The notes below the pieces were generated by a model. That model did no database searches and had not been told where the DNA came from. It was given only the letters and a program-made list of their open reading frames with translations. From the NCBI GenBank assembly GCA_964460755.1, contig CAYWQL010000004.1, positions 38,637 to 102,636 of the forward strand: DNA of 64,000 nucleotides. Reading direction: 5' to 3'. The translations under genes and the position numbers were made by a program. The stretch comes from JAYFNU01 sp964460755. GTDB taxonomy: Bacteria > Bacillota > Clostridia > Oscillospirales > Ruminococcaceae. Positions 35,470-43,610 of the stretch are shown in pieces (position 1 is the first letter of the stretch; each line of letters begins with the position of its first letter).

Positions 35470-36282
35470 ATGGTTAATTTCAAGATAAAAGACAAATACA
35501 CCTTTGAGGATTTCGTACGCCTCGTCACGGTGCTAAGAGACCCCGATGAGGGCTGCCCGTGGGATAAGGTGCAAACGCACGAGAGCATACGTCAGAACTT
35601 TTTGGAGGAAACCTATGAGGTTCTTGACGCTATTGATAAAAAGGACAAGGCGCTTCTTCAAGAAGAGCTGGGTGACGTTCTTCTTCAGGTTTTGCTCCAT
35701 ACCGAAATGGAAAGAGAGCAAAAAACCTTTGAAATCGACGACGTTATAAGCGGCATATGCAAAAAGCTTGTTCTTCGTCATCCCCATATCTTCGGCGACA
35801 TAACCGCGAACGACTGCGATACCGTCCTTAAGAACTGGGAGGACATAAAGCGGCAGGAAAAGAGCCAAAAGAGCGGAACCGACGCCGTCAACGATGTGCC
35901 GCGTTCGCTCCCCGCGCTTATGCGAAGCCAGAAGGTTCAAAAGCGGGCGGGCTACGTCGGGTTTGACTACGACGGGGTAGACGGAGCGATTTCGGAGCTT
36001 GAAAGCGAGCTTGCGGAGCTTAAAACCGCGATAAGCGAAAACACCAACATAGACGAGGAAATAGGTGACCTGATTTTTTCCGCCGTCAATGTGGCAAGAT
36101 TTTTGAAGGTTGATTCCGAACAAGCTACCGAAAAAGCTTGCAATAAGTTCATCGGACGGTTTACAATAGTAGAGAACCTTGCCAACGAAAGAGGGATATC
36201 CCTCAAGGACGCCGAGCTCGAAGAATTAAACAAGCTTTGGGACGAGGCTAAAAAGGTTTATCATGCAGGAAACTGCAATTAA
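35470..36282 (+). CDS. mazG: Nucleoside triphosphate pyrophosphohydrolase MazG
   Basis: 270 aa all-alpha NTP pyrophosphohydrolase with two MazG repeats. The first has GCPWDKVQTHESIRQNFLEETYEV and LQEELGDVLLQVLLHTE (metal-binding EExxE and ExxD). The second has ESELAELKTAI ... EEIGDLIFSAVNVARFLKVDSEQA. It lacks the N-terminal methylase domain of Bacillus YabN. Starts 10 nt after the flippase and 13 nt ahead of hup. Confidence 0.94.
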   Translation: MVNFKIKDKYTFEDFVRLVTVLRDPDEGCPWDKVQTHESIRQNFLEETYEVLDAIDKKDKALLQEELGDVLLQVLLHTEMEREQKTFEIDDVISGICKKLVLRHPHIFGDITANDCDTVLKNWEDIKRQEKSQKSGTDAVNDVPRSLPALMRSQKVQKRAGYVGFDYDGVDGAISELESELAELKTAISENTNIDEEIGDLIFSAVNVARFLKVDSEQATEKACNKFIGRFTIVENLANERGISLKDAELEELNKLWDEAKKVYHAGNCN

Positions 36283-36295
36283 TGGAGGATAAAAA

Positions 36296-36571
36296 ATGAC
36301 AAAAGCAGATTTAGTAACAGTTATTGCTGAAAAGGTCGGCACAACAAAGAAAGACGCGGATGCGATGGTCGACACAATGTTTGACGCTATAACCGAAGCT
36401 CTTAAGAGCGGTGATAAGGTAGCGATTGCCGGTTTTGGTACGTTCCTTGCAAAAGACCGTCCCGCCCGCACCTGCATAAACCCCGCAACAAAAGAAAAAA
36501 TCCAAGTTAAAGCGACACGCGTTCCTGCTTTCAAGGCCGGAAAAGGGCTCAAAGACAGCGTTGCGAAATAA
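36296..36571 (+). CDS. hup: HU family DNA-binding protein
   Basis: 91 aa. MTKADLVTVIAEKVGTTKKDADAMVDTMFDAITEAL, then GFGTFLAKDRPARTCINPATKEKIQVKATRVPAFKAGKGLKDSV, is a full-length HU nucleoid protein with the DNA-binding beta arm (RPARTCINPATKE). A cysteine replaces the usual residue just before the Asn-Pro tip. The ribosome site is GGAGG. Downstream is a strong terminator. Confidence 0.97.
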   Translation: MTKADLVTVIAEKVGTTKKDADAMVDTMFDAITEALKSGDKVAIAGFGTFLAKDRPARTCINPATKEKIQVKATRVPAFKAGKGLKDSVAK

Positions 36572-36586
36572 TTAACGCAAACAACT

Positions 36587-36620
36587 TCCCCGAGGCGTAA
36601 CGCTTCGGGGATAGCTTTTT
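36587..36620 (+). terminator. Terminator after hup
   Basis: CCCCGAGGCG / CGCTTCGGGG stem with a TAA loop, followed by ATAGCTTTTT. rqcP begins 16 nt later. Confidence 0.85.
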
Positions 36621-36635
36621 ATTACGGAGAAAAAA

Positions 36636-36878
36636 ATGAGATTAGACAAATATCTTAAGGTCAGCCGAATAATTAAACGGCGTACCGTCGCCAACGAGGT
36701 CTGCGACGCGTCGCGCGTTTCGGTAAACGGACGAGCTGTGAAGGCATCATACGCCGTTTCGGTCGGCGACGTTATCGAGCTTTCGATGGGCGGGCGAACC
36801 GTCCGCGCGAGGGTGCTTTCGACCGACGAAAAGACGGGCAAGGATTTTGCCCGCGAAATGTACGAGATAATAGAATAA
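36636..36878 (+). CDS. rqcP: S4-domain RNA-binding protein RqcP
   Basis: 80 aa S4 protein (MRLDKYLKVSRIIKRRTVANEVCDASRVSVNGRAVKASYAV...GD) of the RqcP/YabO type. It binds the 50S subunit with RqcH during ribosome-associated quality control and C-terminal tailing. Length and the position next to yabP/yabQ/divIC match Bacillus yabO. Confidence 0.92.
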   Translation: MRLDKYLKVSRIIKRRTVANEVCDASRVSVNGRAVKASYAVSVGDVIELSMGGRTVRARVLSTDEKTGKDFAREMYEIIE

Positions 36879-36879
36879 G

Positions 36880-36910
36880 ACATATTTTTTCTCCTTCTTG
36901 GGTATATATT
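36880..36910 (+). promoter_or_regulatory. Putative sigma-E-type promoter of yabP-yabQ
   Basis: ACATATTTT (36880-36888) resembles the sigma-E -35, and GTATATATT (36902-36910) lies 15 nt downstream of CATATT in the -10 position. yabP of Bacillus is sigma-E dependent. Match judged by eye. Confidence 0.4.
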
Positions 36911-36938
36911 AATACTACCTAAAAAGGAGAATTTCATT

Positions 36939-37226
36939 ATGCCCGAAACGACAGCGCCCCAAAGAGCGACGGCGAAGCACACAGCGTATATAGAAAATCG
37001 AAACGAAATCATAGTTGACGGAATAAGCGAGGTCACCAGCTACGACGAGACGACTGTCGTAGCCGTCAGCGAGTACGGCGATGTGGTCGTTCGCGGAGAA
37101 GGACTTAGAATAAAAAGCTTTGACAGAGCGGCTAAAAAGCTTTCTATTGAGGGGAATTTTTCCTCGCTTCAATACCTCGACCCGCCCAAAAAGCAGGAGC
37201 CGTTTTTTAAAAGGCTTATGAAATGA
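36939..37226 (+). CDS. yabP: Sporulation protein YabP
   Basis: 95 aa YabP/YqfC-family sporulation protein, with ENRNEIIVDGISEVTSYDETTVVAVSEYGDVVVRGEGL characteristic of the family. Needed in the mother cell for normal spore coat/cortex formation in Bacillus; mechanism unknown. Shine-Dalgarno AAGGAGA. Overlaps yabQ by 4 nt. Confidence 0.93.
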   Translation: MPETTAPQRATAKHTAYIENRNEIIVDGISEVTSYDETTVVAVSEYGDVVVRGEGLRIKSFDRAAKKLSIEGNFSSLQYLDPPKKQEPFFKRLMK

Positions 37227-37720
37227 CGGCGGTCGGCGCAAGCGCGTGGGATATTTTACACGACGGGTTGAAGATGATGGCGCTCGTAATGGGGCTTTGT
37301 GTTATTTATCAGCTTTTTTTGGTACTTCTTCCCGTTAAGAACAAGCTGGTATCCGCACTTCTTCATATTCTTCTTTTTTCGTTTTTCGGTCTTGTCAGCT
37401 TCTGCTTTATTCTCGGAAAGACCGTTTCGATGAAAATACGGTGGACAATGGTAGCTGGGGCGGTAATAGCCGTCGTGCTGTACCTGATTATTTTCGCGCC
37501 TATTATAAGGACGCTTACTGCGCCCATAACACTTCTGTACCGTTTTCTTTCGCGTACGGCGCGAAAAGCAGCGGGATACTTGCAAAAGCGATATCAAATG
37601 TTGTATAATCGTGGCATAGATAAATATACTTCCCGTATAAAAAAGCGGAGAGAAAAGAATGGCGACAACGACAAGAAAAACCAAACAAAAGAGCCAATCA
37701 AAGTATACACGCAGACGTAA
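37223..37720 (+). CDS. yabQ: Sporulation membrane protein YabQ
   Basis: 165 aa with four predicted helices in the first 110 residues and a basic tail (KRYQMLYNRGIDKYTSRIKKRR). Matches YabQ, a spore-membrane protein needed for cortex formation. Overlaps yabP by 4 nt and, unusually, its last 62 bp overlap divIC in another frame. Confidence 0.88.
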   Translation: MTAVGASAWDILHDGLKMMALVMGLCVIYQLFLVLLPVKNKLVSALLHILLFSFFGLVSFCFILGKTVSMKIRWTMVAGAVIAVVLYLIIFAPIIRTLTAPITLLYRFLSRTARKAAGYLQKRYQMLYNRGIDKYTSRIKKRREKNGDNDKKNQTKEPIKVYTQT

Positions 37721-38012
37721 GCTACTCTTTGCGGCGGCGTTCGCGTTATGTCTTTACTTTGTCGTCTCTATTGCAAGCACACAAATTGAGAATTATAAGC
37801 AGCGCAAAACCCTTCAAGACCTCGACGAGCAGATAAAGAATCAACAGCTTGAAAACGATGAGCTTCTTCGTTTGGCGTCGGGCGAAACGACAGAGGATTA
37901 TATCGAGCGCATAGCGCGTGAGAAGCTTGGCTACGCCGCGTCGGACGAGCGAATTTTTGTCGACGAGCCGGGGTCGAAAACCGAAAATAACGAACAAGTC
38001 GCAGGGGAATAA
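37659..38012 (+). CDS. divIC: Septum formation initiator DivIC/FtsB
   Basis: 117 aa bitopic division protein: a basic N-terminus, one membrane helix (about 22-42), then a coiled coil (TQIENYKQRKTLQDLDEQIKNQQLENDELLRLAS) and the conserved EDYIERIAREKLGYAASDERIF. The start is fixed by GGAG 8 nt upstream and by the absence of another usable start before the helix, even though it lies 62 bp inside yabQ. Confidence 0.92.
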   Translation: MATTTRKTKQKSQSKYTRRRKLLFAAAFALCLYFVVSIASTQIENYKQRKTLQDLDEQIKNQQLENDELLRLASGETTEDYIERIAREKLGYAASDERIFVDEPGSKTENNEQVAGE

Positions 38013-38033
38013 AACTCCCTTGCGATTTTTTAT

Positions 38034-38063
38034 ATAAAAAAAGACCGCTTCAAAAAGAAGCGG
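38034..38063 (-). terminator. Minus-strand terminator-like hairpin
   Basis: CCGCTTC-AAAAA-GAAGCGG with an A-run on its left side, so the U-run would be on a leftward transcript. No leftward gene is upstream of it, so it may only block antisense transcription or be incidental. Confidence 0.4.
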
Positions 38064-38176
38064 CGTACAAATAAAATAAGGTTACAGAGGGAATGCACGA
38101 TTAGTGTAACGCTTTTGTTACAAAAATTTTGTCGAAATATGGTGAAGATGTAAAAAATGTTCATTCGGCTTTCTTT

Positions 38177-38204
38177 TGAGCGGTGAAAATGGTATACTAT
38201 ACAT
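38177..38204 (+). promoter_or_regulatory. Promoter of hpf
   Basis: TTGAGC (38177-38182), 16-bp spacer, TATACA (38199-38204), about 40 nt before the start codon. Confidence 0.5.
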
Positions 38205-38245
38205 GAGGAAATCCACCAAATAAATCCGTAAATGGAGGCATCACA

Positions 38246-38782
38246 ATGAAGGTTAAAACTTTCGGACGCAAGGTTACAATTAAACAGAATTTCATTGATA
38301 TGGTAGAAAAGCGGATGTCGAAGCTTGACCGCTTCTTTGACGACGACGCTGAGGCAAAGGTTACGGTGACCGTCGAGAAGGACTGGCAGACCGCCGAGGT
38401 AACGGTGAAGAACAAAGGATTTCTATTTAGAGCCGAGCGCAGTGCGAGCGATATGGAAACGGCGTTCAACGACGCCGCGGACCTGATAGTTAAGCAGATA
38501 GTCAAGAACAAGGACCGTCTTGGAACGAGGGTACAGCGCGGCGAAATTGATATGTATGAAAACGAGGCAAACTTTGTCGAGCCTATTCCGTCCAATGAGC
38601 AGTTCAACATCGTAAGAGAAAAACGTTTCGACGTCGAGCCGATGACGGTTGAGGAGGCGGTGCTCCAGATGAATATGCTTAACCACAGCTTCTTTATCTT
38701 CACTAACGCCGAATCGAACGAGCTCAACGTAGTATATAAACGTCACGACGACGATTACGGTTTGCTTATTCCCGTTCAATAA
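38246..38782 (+). CDS. hpf: Ribosome hibernation promoting factor, long form
   Basis: 178 aa. The N-terminal domain (1-100, beta-alpha-beta with KVTVTVEKDWQTAEVTVKNKGFLFRAE) binds the 30S decoding centre. The C-terminal domain (about 118-178: IVREKRFDVEPMTVEEAVLQMNMLNHSFFIFTNAES) dimerises 70S ribosomes into 100S particles. Single-gene unit with promoter, Shine-Dalgarno GGAGG and terminator. Confidence 0.96.
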   Translation: MKVKTFGRKVTIKQNFIDMVEKRMSKLDRFFDDDAEAKVTVTVEKDWQTAEVTVKNKGFLFRAERSASDMETAFNDAADLIVKQIVKNKDRLGTRVQRGEIDMYENEANFVEPIPSNEQFNIVREKRFDVEPMTVEEAVLQMNMLNHSFFIFTNAESNELNVVYKRHDDDYGLLIPVQ

Positions 38783-38798
38783 ACTATAATAAACGGAA

Positions 38799-38834
38799 GA
38801 GCCGCGGTGCGATAGCGCTCCGCGGCTCTTTTTT
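38799..38834 (+). terminator. Terminator of hpf
   Basis: GAGCCGCGGTGCG / CGCTCCGCGGCTC stem, ATAG loop, six T residues. Confidence 0.9.
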
Positions 38835-38855
38835 AAAGAAAAGAGGAAAACGATT

Positions 38856-39968
38856 TTGGTATATAAGGCGGTTGCGACCTGCGGGTTTGGGCTTGAATCG
38901 GTGCTTTCGTTCGAGATTAAAAGGCTTGGCGTCGAGAACGTGAGCGTGTCCGACGGACGAATAAGCTTTGACGCGACGGGCGAACAGATAGCCAAGGCGA
39001 ACGTTTGGCTTCGAACGGCGGAGAGGGTTTTGATAGTTTTGTGCGAGTTTAAAGCGACAACCTTCGACGAGCTTTTCGACGGCGCCTATTCGTATAAATG
39101 GGGCGACGTTATTTCAAAGAACGACGCCTTTCCCGTCAAGGGATATTCTATGTCAAGCGTTCTTACGAGCGTGCCCGCCTGTCAGTCAATAATAAAAAAG
39201 GCGCTTGTCGAGCGGCTTAAAAAGGATTATAACACCGAATTTCTTCCTGAAAACGACCGCATAACGAAAAAGGTTCGCTTTTCGATAGTAAAGGACGTTT
39301 GCACCGTTATGCTCGACACGTCGGGCGACGGACTTCACAAGCGCGGTTATCGCCCGCTTTTAAATGAAGCACCGATAAAGGAGACGATTGCGGCGGGAAT
39401 ATGCGACCTTGCGAGGGTTTTCCCTGAAAGCCGTGTTTGCGACCCCTTCTGCGGCTCCGGCACCCTTGTTATCGAGGCGGCGCTGAGAGCCAAAAATATC
39501 GCGCCGGGGCTTAATCGTTCCTTTGCCGCCGAAAGCTATACCTTCCTTGGAGACAGGGTTTTTGAAAAAACGAAGGAGGAAGCGCGTGCGGCGATGAGAA
39601 CCGACGCCGAATATGAGGGCCGCGGGCTTGATATTGACCCGGAAGCGGTTGAAACGGCGAAAGCCAACGCTAAACGTGCGGGCGTTAATGACTGCACCTG
39701 CTTTGAAACGGGCGACGCGCGAAGCTTTGTGCCGCTTGAAAACGAAATTATTCTCGCAAACCCGCCCTACGGCGAACGTCTTATGGACGAGCCCGAGGTT
39801 GAGCGGCTCTATAAGGATTTTGGAGAAAACATATTTCAAAAAAATTTTAAGGGACTGTATATTATAAGCAGTCACCCCGAGTTCGAGCACCATATCGGCA
39901 AAAAAGCGACGAGAAGAAGAAAGCTTTATAACGGTATGCTTACCTGCCAGTTGTTTATGTATTTTTAA
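38856..39968 (+). CDS. THUMP-domain class I SAM RNA methyltransferase (RlmL/YpsC-like)
   Basis: 370 aa. The N-terminal ferredoxin-like/THUMP region (about 1-155) is followed by the Rossmann methyltransferase with VCDPFCGSGTLVIEAAL (SAM binding) and the catalytic ANPPYGERL. It is the short form with only the N-terminal half of E. coli RlmL, so it probably makes m2G in 23S rRNA. The start is a TTG with AGAGGAAA upstream; the family N-terminus (YKAVATCGFGLESVL) supports it. Confidence 0.9.
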   Translation: MVYKAVATCGFGLESVLSFEIKRLGVENVSVSDGRISFDATGEQIAKANVWLRTAERVLIVLCEFKATTFDELFDGAYSYKWGDVISKNDAFPVKGYSMSSVLTSVPACQSIIKKALVERLKKDYNTEFLPENDRITKKVRFSIVKDVCTVMLDTSGDGLHKRGYRPLLNEAPIKETIAAGICDLARVFPESRVCDPFCGSGTLVIEAALRAKNIAPGLNRSFAAESYTFLGDRVFEKTKEEARAAMRTDAEYEGRGLDIDPEAVETAKANAKRAGVNDCTCFETGDARSFVPLENEIILANPPYGERLMDEPEVERLYKDFGENIFQKNFKGLYIISSHPEFEHHIGKKATRRRKLYNGMLTCQLFMYF

Positions 39969-39982
39969 TTTTTGAGGTAAAA

Positions 39983-40984
39983 ATGGAATTGTTGAGAGAG
40001 AATTATATAGTACAAAAAGAGAACGGATTATATAGCGTTACGACAAAAAACGAGGGAGCTTCGCATATCTATTGGTCGCAGTCGCCAAGCGGTTTTACCG
40101 ACGACAACGACTTAGGAGAATTTGAGGGCGAAATCAAATTTAAAGACCCCGCGCAAGGCGTACGGCTTTACTTCCATATTATTTGCGGGAATAAATACTA
40201 TGTCGCCGCCCTTCGCTCGGTCGAGGCGGGCGGAATGGTCAATCTTCGCGATTTGGGCGGCTACAACACCGCCGACGGCGAAAGCTTCGTTAAGTACGGG
40301 CTTCTTTTTAGAGGCGATATGTTAAAGCTTTGCGGCGAGGAAAATATGCATAAGCTTGAGGCACTGAAGCTTAAGTCGGTCGTTGATTTTCGAAGCGAGG
40401 GCAATATAGCCCGATGGAAGGACTACGACCCGCCTGTTTACGGAGCGAGCTATGAGTTGCTTTCGGTTTACAACGACGAAAGCTATGAGTTTGATGTTAC
40501 CGACAAGATAAGCGAGGGACGGGAAGCCGCGCGCGCCGCATACAATATTATCGCAAACTCCTATAAGACGGTTATGTTCGATTCCGACGCTTATCGAAAG
40601 TTTTTCAGATATCTTTTGGACGAGCGAACGCCGATTTTGTTCCATTGCTACGCGGGCAAGGACCGAACGGGTATCGGCGCGGCGCTTATTCTTTTGGCGC
40701 TTGGCGTGCCGCGGGAAACAATAATTTACGACTATATGCTGACTGCCGAAAAACGCAAGAATTTCAAGGACAAGCTGCTCGAGAAATATAGCGATATGGC
40801 GGACGACGAGGAATCAAAAAAGTGGTTTACCTTCTTTTCGGTCGTGATAAGGGAATCGATTGAAAACACCCTTGCGGCGATTGACGAGCGATATCCCAAT
40901 ACGGAGGATTATTTTATTAACGAGCTTGACCTGACGAAGGACGAGCTTATAAGGCTGAGAGAGCTTTATCTTTCGCGACATTAA
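39983..40984 (+). CDS. Tyrosine-protein phosphatase (COG2365-type)
   Basis: 333 aa. After an N-terminal beta-rich domain of about 85 residues, the phosphatase domain begins at NLRDLGGYNT. The general acid region and the P-loop HCYAGKDRTGIGAAL (C-x5-R; Cys and Arg visible) near residue 220 follow. The 'CAGKDRTG' loop is shared by tyrosine and phosphoinositide phosphatases such as Listeria LipA. Lies between the methyltransferase and cimA with short gaps (14 and 21 nt). Confidence 0.87.
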   Translation: MELLRENYIVQKENGLYSVTTKNEGASHIYWSQSPSGFTDDNDLGEFEGEIKFKDPAQGVRLYFHIICGNKYYVAALRSVEAGGMVNLRDLGGYNTADGESFVKYGLLFRGDMLKLCGEENMHKLEALKLKSVVDFRSEGNIARWKDYDPPVYGASYELLSVYNDESYEFDVTDKISEGREAARAAYNIIANSYKTVMFDSDAYRKFFRYLLDERTPILFHCYAGKDRTGIGAALILLALGVPRETIIYDYMLTAEKRKNFKDKLLEKYSDMADDEESKKWFTFFSVVIRESIENTLAAIDERYPNTEDYFINELDLTKDELIRLRELYLSRH

Positions 40985-41005
40985 TTTAACTTGTGAGGAA
41001 CGGTT

Positions 41006-42580
41006 ATGGGACAGAGAGTTTTTGTTTTGGATACCACCCTTCGCGACGGAGCACAAAGCGAGGGAATTAACTTTTCGCTTTCCGACAAGCTCGGCACGGT
41101 TATGCTTTTGGACAATCTCGGCTTCAGCTATATCGAGGCGGGTATACCCGCGTCGAATCCGAAGGACGTCGAGTTTTTCGAAAAGTCAAAAACAATGCAG
41201 CTGACTAATTCCAAGATTGTCGCCTTTGGTCTAACGAGAAAAAAGGACGAAACCTGCGAAAAGGACGTTGCGCTGGGCGCTCTCGTCGCGGCGGGAACAG
41301 AGATAGTCGCTGTCGTTGGTAAATGCAGCGCCTTCCAGGTTAAGAACGTGCTTATGGCGACGAGGGAACAAAACATAGAAATGATAAGGGATACGGTCGA
41401 ATATCTTGTCAAAAAGGGGAAACAAGTCTTTTTTGACGCCGAGCACTTTTTTGACGGCTACGAGGAGGATTCGGCTTATGCGCTTGACTGCCTTTCTGCG
41501 GCGGTCGAGGCGGGAAGCGAGACGCTTGTGCTCTGCGACACCAACGGCGGCAAAACGCCGGATGAGGTTAAAACGATTGTCGGCGCGGTGGTAAAGCGAT
41601 TTGGTACGGTTCGTATCGGAACTCATTTTCATAACGACGCGGGGCTTGCCGTTGCGAATTCCCTTGCGGCGGTCGAGGCGGGAGCGTACGACGTTCAAGG
41701 CACATTTCTCGGCATCGGCGAACGGTGCGGGAACACTAACCTGTCGTCCCTTGTTCCGACGCTTCAGACTAAATTCGGTCTTGACGTCGTTTCGAAGCAG
41801 AGCCTTTCGCTCTTTACGAGAACGGCCTATCATTTGTCGGAGATATGCAACACCGTCGTGCCCGCTAACGCACCCTACGTCGGTTCAAGCGCCTTTTCCC
41901 ACAAGGGGGGTATGCATATCGACGGCGTGGTTAAAACCCCAAAGGCGTTTGAGCATATTGCGCCAGAGGAGGTCGGAAACACCCGAAAGATTTTATTAAG
42001 CGAGGTCGCGGGCAAAAGTGCCGTCGCGGCGAAGCTTGGCAAGATAAATCCCGAATTTGTGAAGGACGAAAGCAACGTCGACAAAATTCTCGCGCGGCTA
42101 AAACAGCTTGAGTACGAGGGGTATCAGTACGAGTCGGCTTCGGCAAGCTTTGAGCTTATGTCCCTTAGGGAGCTTTCGCTTATGAAGGATTTCTTCACCC
42201 TTTTAAGCTATAAGATTATCGGCGAGCGTTCCCTTGAAGCGGGACGGCGTTCGTCGCTCGCCGTCGTCAAAATTTCGGTCGACGGCGCGGTTGAGCTTTG
42301 CGCGGCGGAGGGTGACGGCCCCGTTCACGCGCTGGACATTTCGCTGAGAACCGCCCTTTCAAAGTTTTATCCAAGCCTTTCGAAAACACACCTTATCGAC
42401 TACAAGGTTCGCGTCATTTCTCCCGAGGACGCGACCGCGTCAAAGGTTAGGGTTCTGATTGACACAACCGACGGAGACGCTGTTTTTACGACCGTCGGGG
42501 TTTCTGCGGACATCATTGACGCGAGCTTTAAAGCGATAACCGATTCGGTCAGCTATTCTCTTTATAAAAACAAAAATTAG
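41006..42580 (+). CDS. cimA: (R)-citramalate synthase
   Basis: 524 aa. A TIM-barrel condensing domain with DTTLRDGAQSEGINFSLSDK (catalytic Arg-Asp), FDAEHFFDGY, LCDTNGGKTPDEV and the metal ligands in HFHNDAGLAVANSL, plus a C-terminal LeuA dimer/allosteric domain (about 390-524). RDGAQSEGI and DAEHFFDGY indicate the CimA/LeuA2 group, which condenses pyruvate and acetyl-CoA for threonine-independent isoleucine synthesis. No ilv/leu genes are adjacent. Confidence 0.92.
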   Translation: MGQRVFVLDTTLRDGAQSEGINFSLSDKLGTVMLLDNLGFSYIEAGIPASNPKDVEFFEKSKTMQLTNSKIVAFGLTRKKDETCEKDVALGALVAAGTEIVAVVGKCSAFQVKNVLMATREQNIEMIRDTVEYLVKKGKQVFFDAEHFFDGYEEDSAYALDCLSAAVEAGSETLVLCDTNGGKTPDEVKTIVGAVVKRFGTVRIGTHFHNDAGLAVANSLAAVEAGAYDVQGTFLGIGERCGNTNLSSLVPTLQTKFGLDVVSKQSLSLFTRTAYHLSEICNTVVPANAPYVGSSAFSHKGGMHIDGVVKTPKAFEHIAPEEVGNTRKILLSEVAGKSAVAAKLGKINPEFVKDESNVDKILARLKQLEYEGYQYESASASFELMSLRELSLMKDFFTLLSYKIIGERSLEAGRRSSLAVVKISVDGAVELCAAEGDGPVHALDISLRTALSKFYPSLSKTHLIDYKVRVISPEDATASKVRVLIDTTDGDAVFTTVGVSADIIDASFKAITDSVSYSLYKNKN

Positions 42581-42617
42581 AAATAAAATTTTAAATAAGC
42601 GCCTTTTTTGGCTATTT

Positions 42618-42632
42618 GCAACCGATAGTTGC
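42618..42632. promoter_or_regulatory. Palindromic candidate operator upstream of the XRE membrane regulator
   Basis: GCAAC-CGATA-GTTGC is a perfect inverted repeat 78 nt before the gene. TTGCGA (42629-42634) and TATAGC (42652-42657, 17-bp spacing) could form a weak promoter overlapping it, and TATAAT stands at 42678-42683. Autoregulation by the encoded HTH protein is inferred. Confidence 0.35.
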
Positions 42633-42709
42633 GAAAATGCAAACGCGAATGTATAGCGCAACCGAGCGAATTTTCGATATAATTCACTCATCAAACGGAG
42701 GATTAAACT

Positions 42710-43537
42710 ATGAACGTACAAACAGCAGACAAACTTGTTCAACTTAGAAAAGAAAAGGGATTATCCCAAGAAGAGCTTGCCGAAAAGCTTGGAATCAGCC
42801 GTCAGGCGGTAAGCAAATGGGAGCGTGCCGAAGCGTCGCCAGACACGGACAATCTCGTCACACTCGCGAAGCTATATGGTATATCATTAGACGACCTGTT
42901 GGGAAATGAAATCGAGCAGAGCGAAGAGGAACGCAAGTATTCCCGCTCGCAGGGGAGCGAGTCAAAGAAAAGAATTAATATAAGCTTAAAGGGTGTTCAC
43001 GTCGAGGATGGCGAGGATTATGTCCACGTCGGCTGGGACGGGATACACGTCCACGATAAAAAGGGCAACAACGTCGACGTCAAGGACGGCACGGTTAAGG
43101 TGGACGACAAGGAATACGAATTTGATATGAAAAGAAGATGGTACGTTTTCCCGGTGCCTTTTATAGTGACGCTCGCGTATATTCTTCTTGGAGTGCTCGG
43201 CAATATGTGGCATCCCTATTGGTTAATCTTTTTTATCGTCCCGATTTATTATTCGCTTGTCAGCGCGATTGAGCATCGTCAGTTCAGCCGCTTTGCCTAT
43301 CCCGTGCTTATTGCGGGGCTCTACTTATGGTTTGGCTTTACAGCGGGCGCGTGGCACCCGAACTGGATTATGTTCCTTACAGTTCCGCTTTACTATATGA
43401 TTTTTCCCGACAGGCATAAGCATTGCGACGAGGATTGGAAAAGCAACTGGCTCAAGGAAAAGAATTGCGGCTGCGGCGACTGCGACGAATGCTCGGAATG
43501 CGGCGACGCTGGCGATAAGGACGACAACAACGATTAA
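42710..43537 (+). CDS. XRE-family transcriptional regulator with membrane domain
   Basis: 275 aa. An N-terminal Cro/CI-type HTH (KLVQLRKEKGLSQEELAEKLGISRQAVSKWERAEA, residues 9-43) is followed by a charged linker of about 55 residues and four membrane helices (about 145-235). The helices form two repeats, each ending in a WHP-x-W-(L/I)-x-F motif. The tail is Cys/Asp-rich (CGCGDCDECSEC). A membrane-tethered repressor is a known layout in Clostridia; the Cys cluster suggests metal or redox sensing, which is inference. Shine-Dalgarno GGAGG. Confidence 0.82.
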   Translation: MNVQTADKLVQLRKEKGLSQEELAEKLGISRQAVSKWERAEASPDTDNLVTLAKLYGISLDDLLGNEIEQSEEERKYSRSQGSESKKRINISLKGVHVEDGEDYVHVGWDGIHVHDKKGNNVDVKDGTVKVDDKEYEFDMKRRWYVFPVPFIVTLAYILLGVLGNMWHPYWLIFFIVPIYYSLVSAIEHRQFSRFAYPVLIAGLYLWFGFTAGAWHPNWIMFLTVPLYYMIFPDRHKHCDEDWKSNWLKEKNCGCGDCDECSECGDAGDKDDNND

Positions 43538-43610
43538 AGGATACATAATGAACAAGCAGGCGGTCGTTTAGAGCGACAGCCTGCTTTTATGAAGATGAGG
43601 AGAAAATATA

